A DNA stretch of 64,000 nucleotides from Alteromonas_E sp965248545. GTDB taxonomy: Bacteria > Pseudomonadota > Gammaproteobacteria > Enterobacterales > Alteromonadaceae. Below, one piece after another: positions 8,543 through 18,077 of this stretch. Numbering within the stretch: position 1 is the first letter of the stretch; every line of letters starts with the position of its first letter. Under the pieces are notes generated by a model. The model searched no databases. It had not been told where the DNA came from and saw only the letters and a list, made by a program, of their open reading frames with translations. The DNA lies in NCBI GenBank assembly GCA_965248545.1, contig OZ252110.1:434001-498000 (forward strand), given 5' to 3'. Made by a program: the position numbers and the translations under genes.

Positions 8543-9538
8543 ATGAAAGACACCAGAAGCGCTTTCGCAAATTTGTTGTGTAAAACTATTTCAAATACGC
8601 CCACAATCCTTACGTCAAGAATCGTTGGCCAATTTGCATGTGTTTTTATGTTGCATAGAATTCAGTGCGAGGCGTTACCGAATGATGGCTACCCGCAAGA
8701 TATATTGAGGTCAAGACTCAAGTATTTAAGAAAACACAATTTCAATATTATCAGTGCCTATTCTCTAGTTCAGCTGCTCAAATCGGGAAGCCCTATCCCC
8801 CCAAAAACAGTAACGTTTACAATTGACGATGGCTTTCGTGATAATGTTGTAACGGCCGGCGAGATCTTTGCTGAGTTTGATGTACCGCTTACATGTTTTG
8901 TAATCACGGGGTTTGTTGAAGGCGAGTTATGGCCCTGGGACGATCAAGTGAGCTGGATCATACACAATTCACCCAAAATAAATAAAAACGGTGCTTCACA
9001 AGATTTACAGAAGTTGGTTCATCGGACAAGGCAAGAGATACAAACTAGAGATAATTCCCGTCTTTATTCAGAGTTGGAAGACTTGTATCAATTTTACGAC
9101 GTACAGAAGCCTTCTCAAGTGCCTCCAGAATACACGCCCGCCAGTTGGGGAGAGTTAAACAGCTTTTCGCTAAAAGGTCATGATATAGCGCCTCACTCAA
9201 GAAGCGATAGAATACTCTCGAGATTAAGTGACTCAGAAGCAAAACAAGAGATCTTGGACTCAATAAACTCGTTGCAAGCACATACCAACATGAAACCAAT
9301 ATTCGCATATCCGACGGGGCGACAATCGGACTATAGTGATGCAACAGTTGCGATTTTGGAAGACCTACCAATCGAGGCAGCATTTGATACAACCCCAAAA
9401 CACTGTACTGATGCCAATAGGTTTGATCTTTATAGAATACCTCGTTTTCCCTTGCCTCTTAGCGAATTTGATTTTTATCAGTATATTTCATTTATTGAAA
9501 AAATGAAGAATGTCGCCAGAGGATACAGAAGAGTATAA
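8543..9538 (+). CDS. Polysaccharide deacetylase family protein with altered metal motif
   Basis: NodB-homology carbohydrate esterase 4 fold. Motif 1 is TFTIDDGFRD (Asp95-Asp96). Motif 2, normally HxxxH, reads PHSRSD, with His218 but Asp at position 222 instead of the second metal-binding His. PTGR corresponds to motif 3 (usually RxPxG or YPxG). It may still bind metal through Asp, or it may have weakened or lost activity. The predicted reaction is N-deacetylation of an amino sugar. First gene of a plus-strand operon with ATP-grasp, a second deacetylase and a flippase; the ribosome site GAGAAG supports ATG 8543. Confidence 0.85.
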   Translation: MKDTRSAFANLLCKTISNTPTILTSRIVGQFACVFMLHRIQCEALPNDGYPQDILRSRLKYLRKHNFNIISAYSLVQLLKSGSPIPPKTVTFTIDDGFRDNVVTAGEIFAEFDVPLTCFVITGFVEGELWPWDDQVSWIIHNSPKINKNGASQDLQKLVHRTRQEIQTRDNSRLYSELEDLYQFYDVQKPSQVPPEYTPASWGELNSFSLKGHDIAPHSRSDRILSRLSDSEAKQEILDSINSLQAHTNMKPIFAYPTGRQSDYSDATVAILEDLPIEAAFDTTPKHCTDANRFDLYRIPRFPLPLSEFDFYQYISFIEKMKNVARGYRRV

Positions 9539-9671
9539 AATTTGGAAAATGAACGGTATGGCGTTGGGACAAACTTACGTTGCTGGTTTGATGACAACTG
9601 CGCCAATAACTATTTGTTTCACCTGCCATTTGCGCTAACACAGCTTGTACCACTTGGATTCACAAATTCTT

Positions 9672-10841
9672 ATGACGCATAAAGTAATTTTAGTTTTTGA
9701 TGCTAACCAAAGGAGCGCTCTTGCATCTGTTAGAACTCTGGGGAAGAGAGAAGACTGCATTGTCTACACTTGCGATGAAACAACTAGTTCTTTGGCTGGT
9801 GCGTCTAAATACAGCTTCGATTATTTAGTCCACCCCAGCATTAAACAATCACCATCTGAGTTCATCAATTGGCTACGGGAGGTTATCGAGACAAAGAACA
9901 TTACTCACTTGTTCCCAGTCACTGAAATTAGCAGTAGAACTATCCTCCAACATAAAGACCACCTCAAAGCGAATCTGCCATTTGCTGATATTGAAACGGT
10001 GTTAACCGTCAGTGATAAAAACAAATTGATGGCGAAAGCTATTCAACTCCAACTACCTGTACCCAGTACATTGTTTTTCGAAACGTCGAATGATATTCAA
10101 AAAGAGCAATTGAGTTATCCCTGTGTTCTCAAACCAAGTCTGTCTAGAGTCTTATATGATGGCAAATGGGTTGATACTAAAGTTGACATTATTCAAAATG
10201 AGGAGCAGCTACTCGAAGTCCTAGAGCACACGGAATATCTGCGTCATCTCCCGTTTATGATACAGGAATACATAGAGGGGTTCGGCGCAGGAATTTTCAC
10301 ATACTATCAGAGAGGAATCGCGAAGGCATTTTTTGCTCACCACAGGATCCGCGAAAAACCCCCGCAAGGTGGAGTGAGTGTATTAAGCAAAAGCGTAAGT
10401 GTTGATGCGACCATGAAAGAGTATTCCGAACGGTTATTGAATGCTGTCAGTTGGCATGGTGCGGCAATGATCGAATACAGAGTCTCAAAAGATGGAATCC
10501 CCTTTTTGATGGAGATCAACGCCCGCCTATGGGGGTCATTGCAGCTGGCGATAGATTCAGGTGTAGACTTCCCAAGCCTATTGGTTGATGGTGAGTCCAA
10601 GACCCCCCTTAAACCGGTCACCGTATACAAGATAAATCAAGAGCTTCGTTGGTTACTGGGAGATTTGGACAATTTATATCTAACCTGGAAATCAAGTTCG
10701 ATACCTATTCGTTCAAAAATTAAAGCTACCTTGTGTTTCCTGATACCCTTCAGCCAATCGCGCAGATATGAGGTCAACCGGTTGGGAGATCTTAGACCGT
10801 TCTGGTTTGAATTGCGAAGCTACCTGGGGCTGATAAAGTGA
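9672..10841 (+). CDS. ATP-grasp domain ligase
   Basis: ATP-grasp enzymes join a carboxylate to an amine or thiol via an acyl phosphate. An N-terminal pre-ATP-grasp Rossmann-like part begins at KVILVFDANQRSAL. The ATP lysine lies in CVLKPSLSR, and the metal site is FLMEINARLWGS. I chose ATG 9672 over a TTG at 9645. Its TGA overlaps the GTG of the following deacetylase (GTGA), so the two are coupled. Being flanked by two deacetylases that could create free amines, it may acylate amino sugars with an amino or hydroxy acid; this is inference. Confidence 0.83.
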   Translation: MTHKVILVFDANQRSALASVRTLGKREDCIVYTCDETTSSLAGASKYSFDYLVHPSIKQSPSEFINWLREVIETKNITHLFPVTEISSRTILQHKDHLKANLPFADIETVLTVSDKNKLMAKAIQLQLPVPSTLFFETSNDIQKEQLSYPCVLKPSLSRVLYDGKWVDTKVDIIQNEEQLLEVLEHTEYLRHLPFMIQEYIEGFGAGIFTYYQRGIAKAFFAHHRIREKPPQGGVSVLSKSVSVDATMKEYSERLLNAVSWHGAAMIEYRVSKDGIPFLMEINARLWGSLQLAIDSGVDFPSLLVDGESKTPLKPVTVYKINQELRWLLGDLDNLYLTWKSSSIPIRSKIKATLCFLIPFSQSRRYEVNRLGDLRPFWFELRSYLGLIK

Positions 10842-11836
10842 ATAAAGTAAACAAGACATTGAAAGGCTCTTTGCGGGGTATTGTTGAATATATGGCTAGC
10901 ACTGTGGGGTGGTATCTGACACAGCACCGAGGCAAAAAGCTAATAGTTTTGATGTATCACAGGGTCTTACCAAAAACGGATCAACGCTACGAGTTAGAAG
11001 AACCCGGCATGGTAGTGACTCCGGAGACATTAGAGCTACATATGCAATTTTTGTCGCAGTCGCGTCACCCGGTTCTTAAAATAGAGGAATGGCTCGCACT
11101 TCCAGAGATAGACAAACCCAATTGTGCTTTCGCGGTCACTTTTGATGACGGGTGGCTAGATAACTACGAATATGCTTTCCCCATCCTCAGAAGATATAAC
11201 ATTCCGAGTACGGTGTATTTAGTTTCCGATTTTATCGGGAAAAAGACTCCGTTCTGGCCTAACAAGATATTGAAAATTCTAATAAATGAAAACGAATATG
11301 GAGCCAAAGAATATGAAAAGTTGGTTGACCTGATCGGATTTACCCCTAACAGTAACTTGGACAGAGATGGAATAGCCGACATTATTAAACGGCTCAAAAG
11401 GTACTCCGACTCTCAAATCATAGATGCATTGGAAACTGTGCCCTTAGATGAACGAGTTCCCGATATGATCAACTTGTCTCAACTAAGTGATTGTGTGAAG
11501 AATTATGGCGTTGAAATAGGATCTCATACGCGAACTCATAAAAGGCTCACAGAAAACCTAGGAGCCGACGAACTACGCCAAGAAATAGAAGTCTCAAGAG
11601 AGATCTTAGAGGGCCACAGTTTAGGTGAGATTTCGGGATTTTGTTATCCAAATGGTGACTATTGCAAGGCGGCACTTGAATATGTTCGCCAAAACTATGA
11701 GTATGCAGTGACGACCAAACGGGGCTTTAATTATGCAAAGTCATTTGATAAACATGAGCTTCTTAGGATTGGAGTTCATGACGATGTAAGTAATACAGTG
11801 ACAAAATTTAAAGCAAAGCTGTCTGGTTGGCTATAA
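10838..11836 (+). CDS. Polysaccharide deacetylase (canonical NodB motifs)
   Basis: Carbohydrate esterase 4 domain with both metal motifs intact: VTFDDGWLDN (Asp103-Asp104) and GSHTRTHKRL (His230, His234), followed by GFCYPNGDY as motif 3. No signal peptide is seen, only a mildly hydrophobic N-terminus, so it may act on a cytoplasmic or membrane-bound intermediate. It starts at GTG 10838 overlapping the ATP-grasp stop and is followed 27 bp later by the flippase. This neighbour has the His pair that the protein at 8543 lacks. Confidence 0.87.
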   Translation: MNKVNKTLKGSLRGIVEYMASTVGWYLTQHRGKKLIVLMYHRVLPKTDQRYELEEPGMVVTPETLELHMQFLSQSRHPVLKIEEWLALPEIDKPNCAFAVTFDDGWLDNYEYAFPILRRYNIPSTVYLVSDFIGKKTPFWPNKILKILINENEYGAKEYEKLVDLIGFTPNSNLDRDGIADIIKRLKRYSDSQIIDALETVPLDERVPDMINLSQLSDCVKNYGVEIGSHTRTHKRLTENLGADELRQEIEVSREILEGHSLGEISGFCYPNGDYCKAALEYVRQNYEYAVTTKRGFNYAKSFDKHELLRIGVHDDVSNTVTKFKAKLSGWL

Positions 11837-11863
11837 ATTGAGTTGCATTCAACAGTACCCATC

Positions 11864-13318
11864 ATGCTAAATAAGTTTAATCAAAAACCGGTTTTTTGGT
11901 ATACATCAGGCGCAATCATTAGCCAAATATCTGCGTTCTTGATGCTCCCCATATATACGCAGTATCTGACGCCAGAAGAGTATGGTGTCATTGGCTTACT
12001 AGTTTTAGTTCTCTCTGTTTACGAACTATTTCTCGGTGCCCGATTCGGTGTTGCGCTACCGAAATTTTACTATGATGGGAAGGACCTTAAAGAGAAAAAT
12101 CATACTATCGCCACTGCGCTTGTTTTTACCGTCGGAGTTAGTGTGCTTGGGTCGATTTTGTTTGCTCTGAGCTCCCCACTCCTGGTCTCCAGCGTTTTCG
12201 AAAGACCAGACTTACATCAAGTCATTCAAATTTATGCGATAACACTTGTTACTGCTTCAATGGAAGCCTATGGCTTAGTGTATTTGCGGTTGAGAGACAA
12301 GCCGCACTATTTCTTTGCATTATCAATGTTGAAGATGCTCCTTCAAATCTCCTTAAATTTAACATTTTTAATAGTATTTGAGTTGGGTTTAGAGGGCGTG
12401 ATATACAGTAGTATTATTTCTTCGGTTATTCTAGCGTCGATTTGCGCAATTTATATTGCCAAAAATGCTGGAATAACCTTTGAAAAAGAGATAGCAAAGC
12501 GTCTTTGGGTATTTACGTGGCCTCTCTGGTTAAGTGGAATGGGTACCCTGTACATCACGTTCAGCACTAACTTTTTAATAAAATATTTTGCTTCGCTCAC
12601 TGATGTAGGTCTCTACCAATTTGCGCTTAAATTTAGTACGTTGATTGCGATTTTATTTTGGACACCTTTCAATCAATGGTGGCAAGTTCAGCGGTTTAAA
12701 ATAGCGAACGAAGCGAATGAACCAAAAGAACAGTTCTACGCCGCTTTTTTCTTGGTATCTGCAGTATTATCACTTGCGGTATTAGGTATTAGCCTATTCT
12801 CTGACATTGTAATGCAGCTGATTGTAGGAGAAGAGTTCCATCGAGCGATTCAATACATTCCAATTCTTTGCGTCATTATGATGGGCAGTAAGGTGTTACT
12901 GTTAGTTCAATTTCCATTGCTTAAAACAGGGAATACAAAGGTCTATCCTAAAATAACCTTTTTTAACGCCATCGGGGTCACAATATGTGTCTCTGTCGGC
13001 ACCATACATTACGGCCTGAAAGGAGCTGTATACGGTATTTTGTTGTGTCAGGTGGTTGAGTTCTGTTTTACTTACTTGATTGGCAAGTCGAAGTATGACC
13101 TCGGAGTATCAGTGCACCAATTCTTTATGACCGTCGCGATCGCTTTCCTGTTAAGTCAAATTGGATTGAGCACAGCAGAAGGACGTTTAGTCCACGAGAG
13201 ATTCATCATTTATACGTTGGTGGTGCTAAGCTATATGAGCCTACTGTCGATGTATATATGGATTAACAAGCCATTGCGCCATCGTCTAACTACGTTTGTT
13301 CGTTTGTATATCATATAA
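11864..13318 (+). CDS. Polysaccharide flippase, Wzx/MATE-like
   Basis: Integral membrane protein of the polysaccharide transporter family. It begins NKFNQKPVFWYTSGAIISQI and shows about 12-14 hydrophobic segments, with the characteristic YTQYLTPEEYGVIGLL in the first hairpin. Predicted to move undecaprenyl-linked repeat units across the inner membrane. ATG 11864 is preferred over TTG 11843. Last gene of the operon from 8543; it faces the beta-helix gene tail to tail with a 20-bp gap. Confidence 0.88.
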   Translation: MLNKFNQKPVFWYTSGAIISQISAFLMLPIYTQYLTPEEYGVIGLLVLVLSVYELFLGARFGVALPKFYYDGKDLKEKNHTIATALVFTVGVSVLGSILFALSSPLLVSSVFERPDLHQVIQIYAITLVTASMEAYGLVYLRLRDKPHYFFALSMLKMLLQISLNLTFLIVFELGLEGVIYSSIISSVILASICAIYIAKNAGITFEKEIAKRLWVFTWPLWLSGMGTLYITFSTNFLIKYFASLTDVGLYQFALKFSTLIAILFWTPFNQWWQVQRFKIANEANEPKEQFYAAFFLVSAVLSLAVLGISLFSDIVMQLIVGEEFHRAIQYIPILCVIMMGSKVLLLVQFPLLKTGNTKVYPKITFFNAIGVTICVSVGTIHYGLKGAVYGILLCQVVEFCFTYLIGKSKYDLGVSVHQFFMTVAIAFLLSQIGLSTAEGRLVHERFIIYTLVVLSYMSLLSMYIWINKPLRHRLTTFVRLYII

Positions 13319-13338
13319 ACTTTATTGTTTTCTGAGTC

Positions 13339-14922
13339 TCAAGGACAACTGGTAATTGCTTCGACTTTCTTTACGGTGCTATCTGGCGGATCTCCATTGT
13401 CTACCATAAAAACGTTATGGCCAATAATCCCAAAGTTTTCATCAGAATATTCAGCCTTCAGCTCCCCGTTGTCGTCGACAATATTCGAACTCTCCCCTCC
13501 AACTAAATTCGCTTTATCTATATCCATAATTGTCTCATTCCATCGAGTCAAGTTATTGCTAATAACCACATTGCCTGAAACCTTGTAGTTTTCCCGACCA
13601 GGAAAACGAACCCAAGCCGAGCCATTGATAAAACTATTGCGATAAATAAAAGAATTGTATGTTCTGCCCTCTAGGGACTTTGAACCAGCAAAAAGGAGTG
13701 TTGTAAATCGTGCGTTGTTAGGTAGAAATCTCACTTTGTTCCAATTAACTTCGTGAGAATTTGCCACAATTGGTGATGTTGCACTGTAACCGATGCTAAT
13801 GCCACCGCTCTCAATATTTTCAGATATGTCGTTTGCTCTAATTGTAACGTGGTCAGATGTTGCCTTTGCCCATAGACCATAACCATAACCATTAGAACTA
13901 TTGCGAGCAGTATTTTCTTCGACTAAAACGTAACTCGAATAATAAATATCTACATATGAACCATTTGTGAGGCCATTATTAAAGTTATCATGGATATTTC
14001 CTTTGTAGAGTATGTAATTCTTGTGGACTCTCGGGCTCGATATAAAAACCCCCGCAGGATTATCGTTGCCTTTAATACCTGGACCATGAGATTCAAATGT
14101 ATTATTCCACCATGTGGATCGGGAAACATCGCCAATTGCCCAAAAAAAATGTGCATTATCAACATCTTGACGCGACCCACGCCAATGAAGGGAAGCAATA
14201 AAAATATCTTTAAGTGTATTGGGGTCAGTAACAATTTTAGCTTTGCTCGCGTCAATCACAGCCTTTTCCCCAGGAAAAGCAATCAGGCTTGGTGTTTTAG
14301 CATCTGCATTTAATCTAACATTGTAGTTAGTATCTGTGCCTCCGATTAGTTCATACATTCCTTCTCTAAAAACGACGATTTTGTTGTGGAACGTGTCGTC
14401 CTTTGCGCTACCTTTGTACCAATTTCTCACATCTGCTAACGGGCTATCTATCGCTCCACTACCACCGTCTTTCGCGCCACTTTGAATAAACACAAATTGA
14501 CTATCATCTACGTCAACTGTCCACTCAACATCAACGTAATTCAGTTCTTGATCGGTTACTCTCACGTAAAATTCAATAGTCGTATCACCATCACCGCTCT
14601 GAGGTTTCCAATTCACAATACCGTAGCTTTCTTGACCATATAATTCACCGATAGATGCCCCTGCTGGAGCTTTGATTAACTCATATTTGAAAGGCCATGC
14701 ACCGCCTTGCACACCGATTGGAATTTGGTAAACCATGTCTGAGTGAGCCCAGCGATGGCGAGCGTGTGATTGCGTGGAGGCGTCGGGCCTTGGGTAGACA
14801 AGGTGCATCGGCATTCTTGCCTTTTCGATATATGCTTCGGGAAGAGGAAACGTATTGGAAAAACTATCAAAATGGAAGAAGAATAACCCAAATACCGACC
14901 ATCTAACTAGAAAAGTGTACAT
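13339..14922 (-). CDS. Secreted right-handed beta-helix protein
   Basis: From ATG 14922 the protein opens with a hydrophobic signal-like stretch (LVRWSVFGLFFFHF). An Ig/cadherin-like segment follows (GIVNWKPQSGDGDTTIEFYV). The C-terminal two thirds is Asn/Gly/Ser-rich with repeated beta-strand and turn pattern (NDISENIESGGISIGY, NNGLTNGSYVDIYYSS), as in pectate-lyase-like parallel beta-helices. Such proteins in EPS clusters are often lyases, epimerases or hydrolases acting on the polymer. Catalytic residues cannot be assigned. An in-frame TTG at 14964 would add 14 residues. Likely co-transcribed with the Wzy-like gene, 82 bp upstream. Confidence 0.75.
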   Translation of the reverse strand: MYTFLVRWSVFGLFFFHFDSFSNTFPLPEAYIEKARMPMHLVYPRPDASTQSHARHRWAHSDMVYQIPIGVQGGAWPFKYELIKAPAGASIGELYGQESYGIVNWKPQSGDGDTTIEFYVRVTDQELNYVDVEWTVDVDDSQFVFIQSGAKDGGSGAIDSPLADVRNWYKGSAKDDTFHNKIVVFREGMYELIGGTDTNYNVRLNADAKTPSLIAFPGEKAVIDASKAKIVTDPNTLKDIFIASLHWRGSRQDVDNAHFFWAIGDVSRSTWWNNTFESHGPGIKGNDNPAGVFISSPRVHKNYILYKGNIHDNFNNGLTNGSYVDIYYSSYVLVEENTARNSSNGYGYGLWAKATSDHVTIRANDISENIESGGISIGYSATSPIVANSHEVNWNKVRFLPNNARFTTLLFAGSKSLEGRTYNSFIYRNSFINGSAWVRFPGRENYKVSGNVVISNNLTRWNETIMDIDKANLVGGESSNIVDDNGELKAEYSDENFGIIGHNVFMVDNGDPPDSTVKKVEAITSCP

Positions 14923-15004
14923 AACGTTTTTAAACCTATTAATAACTAATTCTGTTGTATTCAACCATATAACTCTGTTTTGAATTGCACCAAAAGGTTT
15001 CAGA

Positions 15005-16285
15005 TTAAGTCGCCTTGAGGTTTTCCTTCGAAACTTTTTGTTTTACAACATTAAGCAAACACACAGTCAGCGCTAAATTCATCCATAAAAACGGATAATA
15101 GACAACGGAAACGAATTGACCCGCAATAATGAATCCAATCAATGCCAAATCTAATCCTCTGCTCAGCGCGAACAACCAACAATCATCAGCAGAACGACCG
15201 CTTAGCAAACTCCGTGTTTTTCGGTTACTTAGAAATGCAAACAAAATCAACAGAAAATAGGGAATTAGCCCGAGGAAACCAAGATCGGCTCCAACTTGAA
15301 CAAAAATATTGTGCGGTAACTCAGCGCCTCGTATAGCTCTCATTCCTACCAAGTCTTCGGAATAATAAAGACCGTAATAATAGGGAAAATTAAAGTACCC
15401 CACACCGGCAACAGGATGCTCCTTTAGCATCTCTAGGCCATTCTCCCAGTATAGTAGCCGTTGTATCGAAGTACCATCCTGACCAATATCTCTGAATCGA
15501 TCTTTTTGTTCATCAGGCAAGAACTGGTAAATTAGTGCTATGACTATCCCGGCGGCGATTATTCGCTTAATGTTTATCTTTTCTTTAAAGACAATCAACA
15601 GCTGCACCGCCAATGCTAACTGCCCTCCTCTTGAACTAGCAGCCATAATTGTCATTGCGGCGGTTAGAGGACACAAAGCCAAGAACCAATAACGTATACC
15701 AGAGAGGTGCTTTTTCTGAGCTTTAAAAAGATAAAAAGTTATACCAAACATAATTAACATTTGAATGGCAAGCTCACCAGAGTTTTGGAAAAAACCCGGA
15801 GGTCCTTTCATCCCCCAAGAAGTAAAGCTAAACCCTCTGAATGCCCACTCTCTAGCACCAAAAAACGACATCTTTGCACTGGCTAATATTATGATCAGAA
15901 CAAACACAAACAACCGTTCTTCGTTTCTCACAGTCCAAATAATTAAGAAATAGATAATTAACCAAGTGTAAAAGTCTGACAGCCGAGAATATGAAATCGC
16001 TGGAGCATAGGCCAATACACTACTGATAAGCACTGAACATAAGAAAAACATCAGCCAAAAATTAATTGGATTCGAAACCCATTTTTTTTCTGGATCAAGA
16101 ACTAAAGTGACAGCAGTTAAAACAATGAAGGTTTGTGCCCATGGAATAATGTCTATTGCAGGATAAAGCGAATGTGGTCTGACGTATTCGATAAAAAGAT
16201 AAACACAGATCAAGAAAAATGAAACATGCTGCCTTCTGGAGGTTTCCCAAGTTTTCCCTATGTTATATGACAATAAATCTTTCAT
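15005..16285 (-). CDS. O-antigen ligase / polysaccharide polymerase family membrane protein (Wzy-like)
   Basis: Polytopic inner-membrane protein with about 10-12 hydrophobic segments and the O-antigen ligase/polymerase hallmark near residues 290-340: HPVAGVGYFNF, a long periplasmic loop with PHNIFVQVGADLGFLGLI. A cytoplasmic-side SSRGGQLAL motif is also typical. Predicted to polymerise flipped repeat units in the periplasm. Downstream of a GT4 gene (177-bp gap) and upstream of the beta-helix gene on the same strand. Wzy versus ligase cannot be separated by sequence alone; EPS context favours Wzy. Confidence 0.87.
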   Translation of the reverse strand: MKDLLSYNIGKTWETSRRQHVSFFLICVYLFIEYVRPHSLYPAIDIIPWAQTFIVLTAVTLVLDPEKKWVSNPINFWLMFFLCSVLISSVLAYAPAISYSRLSDFYTWLIIYFLIIWTVRNEERLFVFVLIIILASAKMSFFGAREWAFRGFSFTSWGMKGPPGFFQNSGELAIQMLIMFGITFYLFKAQKKHLSGIRYWFLALCPLTAAMTIMAASSRGGQLALAVQLLIVFKEKINIKRIIAAGIVIALIYQFLPDEQKDRFRDIGQDGTSIQRLLYWENGLEMLKEHPVAGVGYFNFPYYYGLYYSEDLVGMRAIRGAELPHNIFVQVGADLGFLGLIPYFLLILFAFLSNRKTRSLLSGRSADDCWLFALSRGLDLALIGFIIAGQFVSVVYYPFLWMNLALTVCLLNVVKQKVSKENLKAT

Positions 16286-16462
16286 GCTAAAAGTTTATTT
16301 CAATCCTTATTGACAACTTCTACTGTCTTGGTCTTCATCTTACAGGACTTTAGTACTCAGCTAAAAACAAAAATCAACTGTACTTTTAGTGCATCTTACA
16401 TTGTTTCGGTTATGCGCTCATTACCAAGCACGAGTAGAGCACAGTATCAAAACCCATACCGT

Positions 16463-17608
16463 TTACTTAATTACTAAATTTAGCGTATCCACGAGAGTCT
16501 TATGTGTGGTAGATAATGTGTATTTCTCAACTACGAGTTCTCTAGCCCTGTCCCCGTGCTCTTGAACAAGTTCTCGATTACTGAGGTAGTGAGAAAATTT
16601 GTCCGCAGCATCTACAACATTATCCTGAGCATATACAAAGCCATTGCTGCCCTCTTGAGTAAGCAAGCATACCGATGGATTGTCAGGCACGATTACCGGC
16701 ATTCCTGCGATCATGTATTCCAAAATAGACAGCGAATAACCCACCTCTCCTTTACTCGGCTGAAACCCCACATCGCATACAGGGTAAAGATTTCTAACAT
16801 GTTCCACACGCCCTAAAAAATGGCAATTTTTAGTTATCCCTAACGTTTCTGCATAACGCTTGAATTCATCTAAGTCAGGCCCATCACCGCAGCAAACGTA
16901 TGTAATATCGTGCCATCCCCTTTTCACTAACTCGGCAATGACTTGGATGCCAAAGTCATAACCTTTATATCTGTTCGCTCGTGCCGATGTGAGGACAACA
17001 AATTTGTTTTGCGACTTGAGTCTTTTTAAGATGTCTAATTCAGGAATATCTGCCTTTTTATAGTTTGGGCTAATACCGTTTTGAATGGAAAAACACTTGT
17101 GTGCTGGAAAGCAAGAAGTCTTTATCAGTCGAGTTTTCACAAAATCGGTAGCGGCGAAAGCAGCATCCACGTTTATCAAGGGAGCCTTGCATATAGCAGT
17201 TTTGATGATTCCAGCAATTCGATTTCTCAAACTCCTCTGACCGGGCGTATGATCATGAGAAACAATGACTCGCACGCCGCACAACTTAAAAATTAGATAT
17301 CGATACGAATATAACGGATTGTCCGTTAAGTAAATGCACTCGATTTTATTTTTATATAGAAATCGTATTTGCTTGAGTAAACCTTTCAGTGTTCGTTCAG
17401 TAAAATCACATTCGACTAGGATAAGTTCGCTCTCTTCGACAGCTAAAGGAACCTTATTTATTTCAGGGTAAACTAAGAAGCAGTCATAGCGGTCACTGAA
17501 CGAGTTTGCTATGGCAACCCAGTAACTCTCCATGAGCCACCACGCATAGCCAACATCAGACGGCCAATTTGCGACACACAAGAATCCTGGCTTTTTTTGT
17601 TTACGCAT
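16463..17608 (-). CDS. GT4-family glycosyltransferase
   Basis: GT-B fold transferase. The N-terminal part has FLCVANWPSDVGYAWWLM. The C-terminal donor domain contains LTSARANRYKGYDFGIQVI, GDGPDLDEFK and PSKGEVGYSLSILEYMIAGMPVIVPD, where the two Glu flank the family EX7E site. The ATG at 17608 has GAGGG about 10 bases upstream and is preferred to TTG 17626. First gene of the minus unit GT4, Wzy-like, beta-helix. Substrate unknown. Confidence 0.86.
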   Translation of the reverse strand: MRKQKKPGFLCVANWPSDVGYAWWLMESYWVAIANSFSDRYDCFLVYPEINKVPLAVEESELILVECDFTERTLKGLLKQIRFLYKNKIECIYLTDNPLYSYRYLIFKLCGVRVIVSHDHTPGQRSLRNRIAGIIKTAICKAPLINVDAAFAATDFVKTRLIKTSCFPAHKCFSIQNGISPNYKKADIPELDILKRLKSQNKFVVLTSARANRYKGYDFGIQVIAELVKRGWHDITYVCCGDGPDLDEFKRYAETLGITKNCHFLGRVEHVRNLYPVCDVGFQPSKGEVGYSLSILEYMIAGMPVIVPDNPSVCLLTQEGSNGFVYAQDNVVDAADKFSHYLSNRELVQEHGDRARELVVEKYTLSTTHKTLVDTLNLVIK

Positions 17609-18077
17609 ATTGGGGTTTGCCCTCAAATCATCTTCAGAACTGCGGAATTATTCAACATTTGTGTCGAATCTCGATATTGATGCAACACGTATAAGAGCTT
17701 TACTGCTGTAGCATAGTGATTACCGATGGCAGCTGCTAATGTGACTTTTTTCACTTTGCATTTTCAGACGCTACATCTCAAAAGAATTAGCAGTAGATTA
17801 ACTGTTAACTCGTTAATTTTGTTATGTTACCTCAGCAATTTTCGTTATGCTATGCGAATTGACCAAGTGCCTATGTTTCGGACTCACACGAAAGCTATGA
17901 CATTCAAGTTGATTTGAATAGACATTCCTAACGGACTGTAAAACTGTCGAAATCATCTTTTGGTGTGAGTAGCTACCGTGACGCAACTCTGACTATTAAG
18001 AATGTCCTGTTGTGCTAAACAAAGAGTCTTGAAACAATTGGCCAATACTAGTTTTATAGACAATATTTGGATTAAAC
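17609..18077. other. Divergent intergenic region
   Basis: About 470 bp between the GT4 unit (minus) and the sulfotransferase (plus). Only short open frames are present and none shows a recognisable motif. Promoters for both directions are expected here, but no confident -35/-10 pair or operator could be assigned. Confidence 0.5.

Noticed and set aside
13339..14922. PEP-CTERM substrate
   Set aside because: The protein ends VEAITSCP without the PEP motif, membrane helix or Arg cluster.
17726..17917. Small plus-strand frame in the spacer before the sulfotransferase
   Set aside because: Low-complexity translation without ribosome site or recognisable features.
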